A DNA stretch of 64,000 nucleotides, taken from Blastomyces gilchristii SLH14081 (Eukaryota; Ascomycota; Eurotiomycetes; Onygenales; Ajellomycetaceae). Below the pieces are notes generated by a model. It made no database searches and had not been told where the DNA came from. It saw only the letters and a list, made by a program, of their open reading frames with translations. The translations under genes were made by a program, and so were the position numbers. Positions 24,586-35,500 of this stretch are shown here, piece after piece. Every line of letters starts with the position of its first letter. Position 1 is the first letter of the stretch. Location of the stretch: positions 1,544,261 through 1,608,260 of the forward strand of contig NW_003101671.1 of the NCBI RefSeq assembly GCF_000003855.2. Reading direction: 5' to 3'.

Positions 24586-24863
24586 TGTGATGAGCTGCTC
24601 CTGATTAATTATATAGACTATTTCATTACACTTCACAGATTTCTACTGTTTCAATTCTCAGTCATCAATTCTTGGCTGAAAATCTACAGAATTTCTATTC
24701 TTTCACTCTAAAACTGTATCACATATATCACTGTGTACATGTATAAATATTCACTCTGATCACTGATTCTCACACTTTCTCTTTCTTTCCTTCTCTAATG
24801 TTTTTTACTTTATTATATAAGATCTATATATTATACTGATCTATTCGGTGTAGGTCTTTTACA
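24586..24863 (+). repeat. 3' LTR of A1
   Basis: A 278-bp partner of 18,684-18,960. The inner (left) part is stripped of CpG, while a CpG remains close to the outer end (ATTCGGTGTAGG). It ends TTTTACA, followed by TSD ATCTA. Confidence 0.9.
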
Positions 24864-24868
24864 ATCTA

Positions 24869-25194
24869 TTATTATATAAATAACATGTTCTTTATCTTCT
24901 ATATTATATAGTTAGACTTATAAGTTAATTTTAAATATACACTTATAAAAGCGTTTATAGATTATAATTTAATAAATAATCTTAAGTAGTTATAACTTAA
25001 GAAAGTTTCTTTTTAACTTGTAAGTATCTCTGAAGATTATATTTAGAGACTCAGTTTAAGAGTATTTATAGATAATAAGTATTTCTTATAGAAAAATAGC
25101 TTAATTTTATAAGAGATACTTAAGAATATTCTTTATTAAAATTAATTTATTTATAAGTTTAAAAAGTTTCTCTATTATAGATATAGAGAATAAT
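24869..25194 (-). pseudogene. Gypsy B2 gag fragment (2 of 3)
   Basis: Continues B2 after A1; collinear with about 36,540-36,860 of B1. It ends at ATAAT (25,190-25,194), the insertion point of A5, and resumes at 46,266. Confidence 0.75.
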
Positions 25195-25248
25195 TGAAAA
25201 AGATCTACACTGAATAGATTAGTATAATATTTCTAGATTTTATATAGC

Positions 25249-25754
25249 TAGACTGAACGTGTAACCGTGTCTGAGACCAGAATCAGAATATTTGATAGTT
25301 TTACAATCAATTTAACTGATCTCATTACACTGTTTTAACATTAGATAGTAGTCTTATACTGTCTCAGAGAGACTTACTAACTACTCTTATCACATTTTTC
25401 AAATAAGATCATGATTTTCACTTCTTAATTTAAATTATTTTTATTACTTTAAATGACTTTAAATCTCATTTAAGTGTTATCAAAAAGTGTTACTTTTTAA
25501 AAAATTAAAAATAGTCTAAAAAAAACCTTAAAATGTCTAAAAATAGTAACTTTATGTCAAGAATGAGATTAAATGAGATCAAATGAGATCACTTTCATAT
25601 TTTTTCTAAGTCATCATCTTATTTTGAGATCTGATATGTAGTCACTTTGCATGTTTTTTTAATAATTAGTCCCAGCGGGATTCATATCAAGAAATGTATG
25701 AAATCAGATTAAATGAAATCAAACATGAAATTCATGGTCCCAGCGGCCAGTCTA
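25249..25754 (-). mobile_element. hAT-like MITE, copy M5 (506 bp)
   Basis: Inverse orientation: begins TAGACTGAACG and ends CAGCGGCCAGTCTA. TSD is TATATAGC/TATATAAC (one transition). It is inserted in the A5 LTR. Confidence 0.88.
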
Positions 25755-26254
25755 TATATAACAAAGTGAAAAATGTTAAAGAAGGAAAAGAAAGAGAAGA
25801 TGTGAGAATCAGTGATTAGAGTGAATATTTATACACATATATAATAAATACACAGTGAAGCTTTGAGATGAATGAATGAAAATTTCATGAGTTTTTCAGC
25901 TGAGAATCAGTGATTGAGAATGACTGAGAATCAGAGCTTTCAGTAAAATCTATGAAGTGTAAAGAAATAGTCTATATAATGATCAGACACAGCCGCTCTA
26001 ATAACTGAATAATTAATACAGCCACCTGATAGCACCTTGGCATGGGAAATCAAGGCATGTGAGTTTGAAACCCGCAGAAGATACATTAAATCCGGAACTC
26101 AAGCATCTCAGATTTCTAATAAATACAGAGGTGTACAAATCACTTCAATGAATCACTCTATGTTTCTGAGCTGGAAAGTTATTATTATATGTATTTAATT
26201 GTCACTTCTTTGTATTTTCCTATGTTCTTATTATCTTGGCGTGGTCTCAACACC

Positions 26255-26395
26255 TAGACTGGCCGCCGGGACCATGAATTTCATGTTTGATCCCATTTGG
26301 TCTGGTTTCATACATTTCTTAGTGTGAATCCCACTGGGACTAGTCATTAAAAAAACATGCAAAGTGACTATATATCAGATCTTAAAATGAAGAAT
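26255..26395 (+). mobile_element. hAT-like MITE, copy M6 (left part, runs into gap)
   Basis: The first 141 bp of the family, beginning TAGACTGGCCGCCGGGACC. It is preceded by TCAACACC (26,247-26,254), which recurs after the gap at 26,993-27,000, but the usual right end CAGTCTA is not seen next to it. It is cut by the run of N. Confidence 0.8.
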
Positions 26396-26974
26396 NNNNN
26401 NNNNNNNNNNNNNNNNNNNNNNNNNNNNNNNNNNNNNNNNNNNNNNNNNNNNNNNNNNNNNNNNNNNNNNNNNNNNNNNNNNNNNNNNNNNNNNNNNNNN
26501 NNNNNNNNNNNNNNNNNNNNNNNNNNNNNNNNNNNNNNNNNNNNNNNNNNNNNNNNNNNNNNNNNNNNNNNNNNNNNNNNNNNNNNNNNNNNNNNNNNNN
26601 NNNNNNNNNNNNNNNNNNNNNNNNNNNNNNNNNNNNNNNNNNNNNNNNNNNNNNNNNNNNNNNNNNNNNNNNNNNNNNNNNNNNNNNNNNNNNNNNNNNN
26701 NNNNNNNNNNNNNNNNNNNNNNNNNNNNNNNNNNNNNNNNNNNNNNNNNNNNNNNNNNNNNNNNNNNNNNNNNNNNNNNNNNNNNNNNNNNNNNNNNNNN
26801 NNNNNNNNNNNNNNNNNNNNNNNNNNNNNNNNNNNNNNNNNNNNNNNNNNNNNNNNNNNNNNNNNNNNNNNNNNNNNNNNNNNNNNNNNNNNNNNNNNNN
26901 NNNNNNNNNNNNNNNNNNNNNNNNNNNNNNNNNNNNNNNNNNNNNNNNNNNNNNNNNNNNNNNNNNNNNNNNNN
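26396..26974. other. Assembly gap (579 N)
   Basis: A run of undetermined bases inside the SINE-like element and MITE M6. Nothing can be said about its content. Confidence 1.
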
Positions 26975-26995
26975 TCTGTATCTGACATGGTCTCA

Positions 26996-27226
26996 ACACC
27001 TGTATTCCTTCTGTATAATTAACACTTGACCTGTATTTACATCACGCAAGGACTCATCATTAGCGCCGCTGCATATGAGTATAATGAAAGAATAATAATA
27101 ATAATAATAACACCTGTATTTTCTCCTGTATAATCAACACTTGACCTGTATTTAACATCACGCAAGAACTCATTATAAGCTCCGCTTGTATATAAGTATA
27201 ATGAAAGAATAATAATAATAATAGTA
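26996..27226 (+). repeat. Tandem 3' units of the SINE-like element
   Basis: Two imperfect copies of about 115 bp, both starting CACCTGTATT, containing AACACTTGACCTGTATTT and CATCACGCAAG, and ending in ATGAAAGAATAATAATAATA. The first keeps more CpGs (TTAGCGCCGC) than the second. Confidence 0.85.
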
Positions 27227-27246
27227 ATCAGACACAGTCTGTTATA

Positions 27247-27596
27247 TTAGTCTCTCTCTTTTTTAATCATGTGCAGTTGTTATTAATCAAAAGCTGTGAT
27301 CTCAGATAATATAGAACTCATAGTTCAGATTGAGTAATTATAGCTAACTTATTTTACAAGATATTATCAGCTGTCACTGTGAGATCTCTTATCAAGAATA
27401 TCTTCAATCTCTCATTCAAGTTTATTATCTTCTTCTATGATTTCTAGCAGCTGTCAGTTAAAAATCAGTTAAGAAGGAAATGAATTAATAATAGCATAGT
27501 GAAGTAAGATTATATAAAAGATATTATGAATTTCTAGTAATATGTTAAGATAGTAGTTGTGACTATCTAGAACTTCTATCACTTCATACTTGATAT
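27247..27596 (-). pseudogene. A5 pol C-terminal module, outer copy
   Basis: Encodes, on the minus strand, the integrase C-terminal module and tail just inside the outer 3' LTR. It stops at position 27,596, where a second LTR begins. The same module appears again at 27,890-28,300. Confidence 0.75.
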
Positions 27597-27889
27597 TATA
27601 AGAGGCCTACGCTGAATAGATCAGTATAATATTTATAGATCTTATATAACAAAGTGAAAAACATTAAAGAAGAAAAAGAAAGAGAAGATGTAAGAATTAA
27701 TAATCAGAGTGAATATTTATACATGTACACAGTGTATACACAGTGAAGCTTCAGAGTGAAAGAATAGAAATTTCATGAGTTTTTCAGCTGAGAATCAGTG
27801 ATTAAGAATGACTGAGAATCAGAGCTTTTAACAGAATCTATGAAGTGTAAAGAAATAGTCTATATAATGATTAAGCACAGTCTGTTATA
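27597..27889 (-). repeat. Inner 3'-type LTR of A5/A4
   Basis: A complete 293-bp family-A LTR, beginning TATAAGAGGCCTACGC (first G changed to A) and ending CTGTTATA. It is followed by another copy of the pol C-terminal module. It is either a nested element that later lost its 5' half by recombination, or a duplicated 3' end. Confidence 0.85.
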
Positions 27890-30041
27890 TTAGTCTCTCA
27901 CTTCTCTAATTATATATAGTTCTTATCAGTCAAGAGCTGTGATCTCAGATAATATGAAACTCAGAGTTCAGATCAGATGATTATAGCTGACTTATTTTAT
28001 AAGATATTATCAGTCACAGCTGTGAAGTCTCTTATTAAGAATATCTTCAATCTCTTATTCAAGTTCATTATCTTCTTCTATAATCTCTGGCAGCTGTCAG
28101 TTGAAAATCAGTTAAGAAGAGAATGAATTAATAACAGTGTGATGAAGTAAGCTTGTATGAAAGACATTCTGAATTTCTAATAATGTGTTAAGACAGTAGT
28201 TATGACTATCTAGAACTTCTATCACTTTATACTTAGTATAACAGTAATTCAGTGTATGAGATGAATATGTAATCTGTATATTCTTGAGATTCAATCATAT
28301 CAAGTCTTCTATCTTATATTGCTTAGTAAGATCTTAGTGAATATTGATTTAATTTTCTTAATCTTGTTTCACAGTTATTATGAAGACCTGTGCTCAGTCA
28401 CAGATATCTCAGAGCTTTATTACTATATTATCAGTGATCTGAATTGAACTGTGAGAGTTCAGTGTGAAATGTATGATTTCTAGAAGATTCAATACTTTTA
28501 TATGATAATCATATGTAAGGAAGAACAGGCTTAGATCTGTTAAGATAGCATCTCAGGTGTTAATAGTGATCTCTGTATATAAAAGAAGATTATGTCAATC
28601 ATCTTATAAGTAATTACAGAACTTATAAAGATAATTCTTTATAGTCTGAATTGTTTATTCTGATATATTATCAGTCTCAGAGTGATAGACAGTTGATAAA
28701 CAGTATATAATCTTGAGAACTTGACAGATTCTTGTTCAGAGAGTGCTCATAAATTGACAGTCTCAATCTGATACTATAGATCTCAGTAATTCATGCATTC
28801 AATAGAACAGGCTCTGTAGAAAAGCTTCAGTGACTTGTTCAGTATTTATCTTATTACAAGATTTCAATATTACATCTTTGCTCAATTGATTCATAATAAT
28901 CAGAATATTCTTATTACTCTTACTCTCAGAGAAATTAACAGCAAAGTCAATTACTACATCTCATTAGATTCTATCAGAGATATTGAGTGATTTCAGTAGA
29001 TTTTTTCTACAGTTCTTTCACAAGATGATGAAAGAATAATGATTGCAGTTTTAAATGAAACGTCTGATACTGTTTAATATCTCAGATCAGTAGAACTCTT
29101 GAGAGACTATTTAGTATAATTGTTTATAATCTGAGTGATCAGTCATATATACATCATGCATCTCTTGTATGTAAGAGTTCAGAGTGAAGAATTCAACATT
29201 ATTCACAGAACTGTGAAGTGTTATTATGATCAATTAAGCATTTTAAGATGTGAGTTCTTATATATAGTTCTGAGAGGAATCAGAGTGCTTCTTGATATAC
29301 TGCTTTGATAAGTGTTTAAAGAAGTTCATCAGTTTGAGCTGTTATATGTCATAATTTATTCAGTGTAGATTTGAGAGAAGTTGAGATATTAATATCAGCG
29401 TCAGTGTCAGTGTCAGTGTCAGTATCAGTGTCAGTATTAGTGTCAGTGATAGTTCAGAGATGGGATATTCTAATCAGAGAAGTGTATATAGTGTTATAAG
29501 TTGTTTCATCTTAATCAACTAATATCTTCAGATCTAGAAGCTGATATTCTCAGTTCATTTAATAGATGTCTGTTATATTAGAAAATATATCTTACTCTCA
29601 TTATAAGAGAGTATCTGTCATCAAGTTCTGACTGCTGAGACAGTAGTATATTGTAAAATAAAAGCAGCTTGAGAACTCAGATTATTGTATCTGTTATTCA
29701 GTGAGTTTATACATAGTTATAAAGTACTTGAGATTCTTATAATCTGTGATTATCTCAAATTCAGAAACACTTCAGAGTTCAGAGTCTCAGTCTTCTAAAC
29801 AGTATACAATTGTAAGAAGTTTCTTATCATAGATCTCATAGTTGCATTCAGCAGAACTCAGTTTCTTAGACATGAAAATACATAATTGTAAGACATCTTC
29901 ATTATTATATTACAATATAGCTCTCTCTGTAATATAGTCAGAGAAGTCAGCTTTAACACATGTTTCATAATCAGAGTCAAATATTATTAGTAGAGAGATG
30001 TTAATGAATATCTTCTTCATCTATGTAAATACAGCTTCAGT
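27890..30041 (-). pseudogene. A5 integrase to RNase H region
   Basis: Minus-strand match to A1 22,830-24,570. A 60-codon open stretch (28,112-28,294) encodes the integrase C-terminal segment KYKVIEVLDSHNYC. The integrase core spans about 28,350-29,300 and RNase H begins near 29,650. A hexamer repeat sits at 29,393-29,450. It is cut at GTTCA (30,042-30,046) by B1. Confidence 0.78.
29393..29450. repeat. (GTCAGT)n microsatellite
   Basis: About nine imperfect copies of GTCAGT/GTCAGC in the A5 integrase region. The matching place in A2 (about 4,625) has no expansion, so it arose in this copy. Confidence 0.85.
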
Positions 30042-30046
30042 GTTCA

Positions 30047-30305
30047 TGTAAGAATAAGTGCTCGCAGGCGATTATTCGGGTGTTTGCAGCTTGGTGTGAT
30101 ATGTACTGTTAACTACTAGAAGTGTTTGTGGTAGAAAGATAAATGTAGAGGTCAAAAATGTATAATAGCATTCAAGCTGAGTTGTGAATAGTATTCACGA
30201 ACTCCAGTCTATATAGTTGTGTGTAGTCAAGAGCCGCTAGCCCTATTGATTATGTGAGAGATAGAAATAGAGATAAAGAATCTGTGAGAAGTGAGATTTC
30301 TTACA
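30047..30305 (-). repeat. 3' LTR of B1
   Basis: Starts TGTAAGAATAAGTGCTCGC and ends TTCTTACA. Its left (outer) half keeps CpGs, while the right (inner) part has lost them (GATTATGTGAGAG against GGTTACGCGAGAG in the partner LTR). Confidence 0.95.
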
Positions 30306-30323
30306 TACTTCTTCCTCTCTAAG
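30306..30323 (-). other. Polypurine tract of B1
   Basis: The element strand reads AGAGAGGAAGAAGTA directly before the 3' LTR. Confidence 0.7.
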
Positions 30324-32400
30324 GCTTCATCTGTGAAGCCTTTCACTGAGTGACTTCATAGTCAGCTCAGCACTGCAGTGATACTCACTAAAAATCCTTC
30401 ATATCTATAAAAAAAACCTCAGTGAGGAAAAATCCCTTATTACTGTGAAGAGAAAAGAGTCTGTCACTCAGTTTCTTGTTCTGTGAGATTCTTTGTGACC
30501 TATAGATTCTTCTCTAACTACTACACAGATTCATCTCACATCTTTCATACAGAAGAGTTTCAGTTGACTCTCAACTATTTTCATGAGATTCTTGTGTGAT
30601 CATCACACAGATTCATCTTGCAGATGAATCACTCTCTGTGAGATCACTCTTATCAAAGAGAAACATTTGTAAGTTAATCTTTCATTCATTCTCATAAATC
30701 ATTGCTCTTTGACACTGTAGAATTGTGAGGAATTTTCCATTCTTTTATTAACTCTATAGAATTGTAGAATCAAGATATTCATAGTCTGCAATCACTCTTT
30801 ATAGTTATATAGAAAGATTCAGGCCTGCAATTTACAATCACTCTTATTTACTAGAGTAATCTGATTGTTTCACAGAATCATCTGCAGTGTAAGCAAACCT
30901 CTCTAGAGTAGTATAAATATCTCAGATCTGTTCATAGAATCTCATCTTCTTTTCTCTTTTTCTGTAACAGCTCTCATTCTTATAAACTGTGAGTATTCTC
31001 ATTCATTTATGAAGTGTTTTCACTCAGATGACAGAGAGAGAGTGTTTCTGACAGTGTTTATATATTGATTTAAAAACTTCTCAAGAATAAAAATTTTTTT
31101 CAGTTTCAATCTCTTCACAAATAATGTCTGATTACTGTTAAGCTTCTTGTGAGCATCTCTGCAACTCCTCTGATCACTTTTTATCAGTTGATGAAGCAGG
31201 GATGCTGCTGTCCATGACTGTGTCTTCACTCTCTTCAGCCTCATCACTGTATCTGATCTTCAGGCCAGCAGCCAATCCTCTGCCTTTCTCAGACCAGTTC
31301 CTGACTTCAAGCAGTGCAGTCTCTCTCTTTGCTGTAAGTCTTCTCACAAGTAATTCCTTACAGACTCTAGCTGACAGTTCTTGTGAAGCTCTCAGTGTTG
31401 TCAGTGTCTTCTACAGCCTCGCGGGCCTACAACCACCTCTCTCCTGCTCACACAATCTCTGACCAGGCATATGTGAATATGCCTAGGTTTTCTATCAATG
31501 ATTCTCGCGCTGCAGTGCATTTCCACAATTCCATTGTCAATGAAAGATGAGTTCTCAGGTACCTGTAAAATCCAGGTAATCAAGGCAATGCAAATATCAT
31601 AAATTCATGACAGAAGTTAATCTGAGCAGATGAGTCTTCTCTCTGCATTCTCATTGTTTCTGAGCTGAATACTTCAGCACAACTGAGAGAGTGAACACAG
31701 CTTCATGAGAAGTATCTGGTCACACACACAGATAATCAGTCTTCAAGACTCTGTCACAACTGTACACACTCTGATGTTCAGCTTCTCTGAAGTCTGTGCA
31801 TTTCTGACAGTCTTCACATCAAATGTAACAATTATCTGTATCATAGATATAATACTCTCTGCTTCTTTGAAGAAGGAAATTGATAGTTGTGAAGAGATTG
31901 AGTGTTGCAGATATTGATAATATAAGTATGAGTTTTCTTTATTTTTTCTTTATTAATCTCTAAATTGCATTCACAGCCCTGTTTATTTTCTTATTTTTTA
32001 GCTTTAATAAGAATATATTTTCTTCTTCTCTTATGTATGCTGCAGACTGTTCATCCCAGTAGAAATTCATTATCTTATAGACTAGAATTTGTAAATAACA
32101 GTATTAATATCTTTATTATAATCAGATTCTTAGTGAAGACTGCATCATTCTGACTTATCAGAATTTACAGTATGAAAGTCATGTCTCAGCTTCTGCAGAT
32201 ATCTTATCTATCTGAATGATTCTCAAGTGAACTCATTTATCTTGTCAGAATACTCTTGTCACTGAATCTTGAATCAGAGCTTACAATCTCACTTCTCTGA
32301 GTCAACAATCTCTTTGACCTGATATTCTCTTTCACTCTCTAGTACTTTATGAACAGAGTGATAAGTCACAGAGTTCTCTTCTAAGAATTTCTTATATTCA
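30324..32400 (-). other. B1 3' untranslated/unassigned interval
   Basis: About 2 kb between the integrase end and the polypurine tract, unusually long for a gypsy element. Short open frames occur on both strands (31,020-31,247 minus; 31,202-31,462 and 31,705-31,917 plus), but none shows a recognisable domain. 31,400-31,500 is locally GC-richer with CpGs. It could hold an extra reading frame of unknown role or long UTR. Confidence 0.4.
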
Positions 32401-35400
32401 CAGAGTAAAGAGATATGAAAAATATTGTATATCTACAACTCAGATGACAGTTTCAATCTATAAAACTGTGAGCTAACTTTCTTCATAATCTTATAAGACT
32501 CTGTTCATAAGAGATTCAGCTTCTTACTAGATCTCTGTATAATGATATTTTCTAGACTCAGTCAGACTCTATCATCTTTCTTGAAACTCTTTATAATATG
32601 CTTGAAGTCATAGTATCTCTTCTGATACTCTTGAGCCTTTCTCAAGAATTCACAGACTTTCTCCTGAATCTTCTGAATTCTCTCAGCCTGTTCACAGACA
32701 TCACTATACTCTATAGTGTGCTCTCGCGGGTCTATCAAGGTCATCTGTGAATGAGTTTCAGTGAGTATCTTAAAGAGGATTTTATCTGTACTGACATGTT
32801 TTGAGTTGTTATACACAAACTCTGTGAGTGATAATCAATGTATTCAGTCATTCTGATTGTAATTAACAAAGCATTACAGATACTGTTTCAATATACTCAT
32901 CAGGTGTTCTGTCTGATCATCTATCTGTTGATAAAAAGTCATGCTTAGATCTCATGAGATCTTCAGTATAGTTATCAGATCAGATTAGAACTCTTCTACA
33001 AAGATTGATTCTCTATCTGAGATAATATTTGCAGACAATTCATACAACTGAATCACATCACAGATGAAGATATGAGTCAAATCCTTTGACTTCAAGTTCT
33101 TACAGATGGGTATAAAGTGTGTTATCTTGATGAAGTAATTCACTATCACCAGCACACTGTCAAAGCAGGCATCATATATGTTCTTGCTTTCAGAGAGGCT
33201 CATAAGAGCATTCATTTCTAGCTGTTTCCAAGGTTTCTGCAGAATGAGTAGAGAAGCAAGTTCTTCATATAATCTGCACTGCACTACCTGTGAATCCTGA
33301 TAAATAGTATAAGAATTCACTATCTTCTTCATAAGTTCTCACATCTTTGATCAGAAGTATTTTCTTACAAGCAACTCATGAGTTCTAGTATCTGTAAAAT
33401 GACCTGCTAGAGAAGAGTCATGATACCTTTTAATGAGTTCTATGTATAGAAACTCATTCACAGGTACATAAATTCAGCTCTCTCTTTACAAGAGGTTATT
33501 TAAGTCTCTTTAATTCTTTATTTCTGCAGGATTGATCTCTGCTGTGAGCAGTTTCTGAATATACTGAGTATATTCATTCTTCAGTTGCAGTTCAGACAAT
33601 CTGAATAGAAGATCTTATAAAGACTTATACTCTGTTTTTTCTTACATCAGGTCTTTCACAGCACTTCTCAAAGTCTGCAAACTCTTCAGATTATAGATAC
33701 TCTCTTCAAGAATTCTTGCAGAGATTCTCAGAGTGTTGACTCTCAGTGTTATAGAGAGTAGTTGTACAGACTTCTTCTCTCTCTTCTCTCTCTTCTCTTA
33801 TAAGAGATTGAGAGACTCTTCAGTTAATCTCTTTGTAACACTCAGTCTGAGCATTCTGTAAAGCTTTTCTATCTTCTCTAGTCTCTCTGTATCTGTCATT
33901 CTAATCTTCTTAATATAGTCTGATCTGTGAGAGAGTCTGTCTGCTGAGTTCTTAGTTTTCTTGATATGTTCTATCTTGAATCAGAACTCACTCAGTCTCT
34001 GAGCTCAGTGAATCTGTCACTGTGAGAGTTTCTTGATTGAAGTAAACTGTCACAAGCTGTTATAATCAGTTCTAACAGTAATCACTGTCATAAGACTCTT
34101 GAAGTAGTGATATCAGTGATGAAAGAATTTCACTATTATAAGAAGCTTCTGATCATAAATATCATAGTTGATCTTCACAGATTGCATCTTCTGTGAGAAA
34201 AAGATCACTGAAACTCAGTTCTCATTTAACTGTAGTTGTGAGACTATTTCTGAAATTGTAAAGAAGAAGACATCTGTCTTCAATCTGATTAAGAGCAAGA
34301 GATTAAAGTGAAACAGTATCACTGTATCTGTGAATATCTGTTTCAATCTTACAAAGATCTCATAAGCTTCTGAAGTAAGAAAGTCCTCACAGTTCTCTCT
34401 TCTTAATAATCTTTTCATTCTCTGTTCATGAGATGACTTCTTCTTATTTTCATTCTTCAGCATGTCTGTAAGGGCCAAGAAGATTCTCATGAATATAAAG
34501 ATAAATCATCTATAGAAATTCACAAAGCTCAGAAAGATCTGAATCTCATGAATACTAGTTAACTCTGATCATGATAGAATAGTCTCAATCTGCAAAGGTT
34601 TCATCTGAATATCATTCACAGTGATTACATATTCTAGGAAATTAATTCAGTGAGCACTGAAGTTGTACTTTGTGAGCTTAATATACAGTCCTGCCTTATC
34701 TAAGACCTTTAACACACTTCACACATGCTCAGTGTGTTCTTCCTTCTTCATAAAGTACATCATCACATCATTCAGATATATTACTATGAAGACATTCAGA
34801 TATGTGTAAAGTGTTTTATTGATAAAAGACTGAAATGCTGTGAGAGTATTAGTCAGACTAAAAGGCATCACTAGATATTCAAATAATCTCAGTGCAGTTC
34901 TAAAGACAGTCTTTCATTCATTCTCAGACTGTATTCACAGCTGTGTATATACATTGATCACATTCAGTTGTATGAATATGACAGCTTCTGTGAGACAGTT
35001 GATCACATTCTCAATCAGAGACAGAGAGTAGCAGCTCTTTGTTATCTTGAAGTTCAGATCACAGTAGTCTACACATAATCTGAGATCTTCATTCTTCTTC
35101 TTCACAAACATCACAGAGGCTTTCATGAAGACCTGTGAAGATTGAATGAAGTCATTCTTCAGATTCTTCTTTACATAGATTCACAAGATCTCTGTCTTAT
35201 AATGAGAGAGCTTATAGATTGATTCTCAGAAGGGTTTCTGCCCTTCTATCAAATCTATTATCAGATTCTTCTCACAGTGAGAAGAAAGCTCAGCTGTCTT
35301 AGCTGAACTGAACATCTCTGTGAGATCTCAGTATTTCTCTGATATCTGAAGCTCAGTTTCCATGACTGCAAGATCCTCAGACACTTACAAAGTCATCACA

Positions 35401-35500
35401 TAGATGAGCTTGTCTTCTCTAATCAACTCTGCAGCATCAACTGCTTCTATCTCTGTGAGTAAGTCTGTCAACACTGATCAGAAGTATAAACCTGACTCAC
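32401..35500 (-). pseudogene. B1 pol: reverse transcriptase, RNase H, integrase
   Basis: Read right to left. Reverse transcriptase: VMFVKKKNEDLRLCVDY at about 35,070-35,120, and catalytic YLND (YLDD with Asp changed to Asn) near 34,770. RNase H and connection lie at about 34,500-33,950. Integrase: SVLVIVNYFIKITHFIPI and NIISDRESIF in an open stretch of 115 codons (33,332-32,985), then a further 84-codon open stretch (32,816-32,562) matching the part after the catalytic Glu. Tail and C-terminal module continue to about 32,400. Only scattered nonsense codons break it. Confidence 0.85.

Larger units (their letters stand above)
18684..24863 (+). mobile_element. Ty3/gypsy family A, copy A1, full length
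   Basis: A complete element on the plus strand with LTRs 18,684-18,960 and 24,586-24,863, TSD ATCTA on both sides (18,679-18,683; 24,864-24,868), and B2 sequence joined across it. It includes MITE M4; without it the element is about 5.66 kb. Order is gag, protease, reverse transcriptase, RNase H, integrase, C-terminal module, which defines Ty3/gypsy (Metaviridae-type). No frame is open for more than about 80 codons. Confidence 0.92.
25995..27226 (+). mobile_element. SINE-like retroelement with tRNA-type head and (AAT)n tail
   Basis: An insertion in the A5 LTR flanked by a 13-bp duplication ATCAGACACAG(C/T)C (25,982-25,994; 27,227-27,239), a length typical of LINE-driven target-primed insertion. 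The head has a possible RNA polymerase III A box (TAGCACCTTGG at 26,030) and B box (AGTTTGAAACC at 26,062, a standard box with one C-to-T and one G-to-A). The 3' end is an about 115-bp unit present twice in tandem, each ending GTATAATGAAAGAATAATAA and more AAT units; the LINE 3' end is TATAATTGAAGAATAATAA. No coding frame was seen. MITE M6 and an assembly gap lie inside, so the true length is unknown. The A-B box spacing (32 bp) is shorter than in a tRNA, so SINE is likely but not proven. Confidence 0.5.
25195..27246 (-). repeat. Outer 3' LTR of A5, interrupted twice
   Basis: LTR pieces are 25,195-25,248, 25,755-25,994 and 27,227-27,246. The first break is MITE M5, the second the SINE-like element. 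All three pieces are CpG-poor. The joined length matches the 5' LTR at 45,972-46,260. Confidence 0.8.

Noticed and set aside
26021..26085. A functional tRNA gene
   Set aside because: Possible A and B boxes exist but spacing is short and no acceptor or anticodon stem can be formed.
26357..27022. Long open frames on both strands across 26.4-27.0 kb
   Set aside because: They consist almost wholly of undetermined bases.
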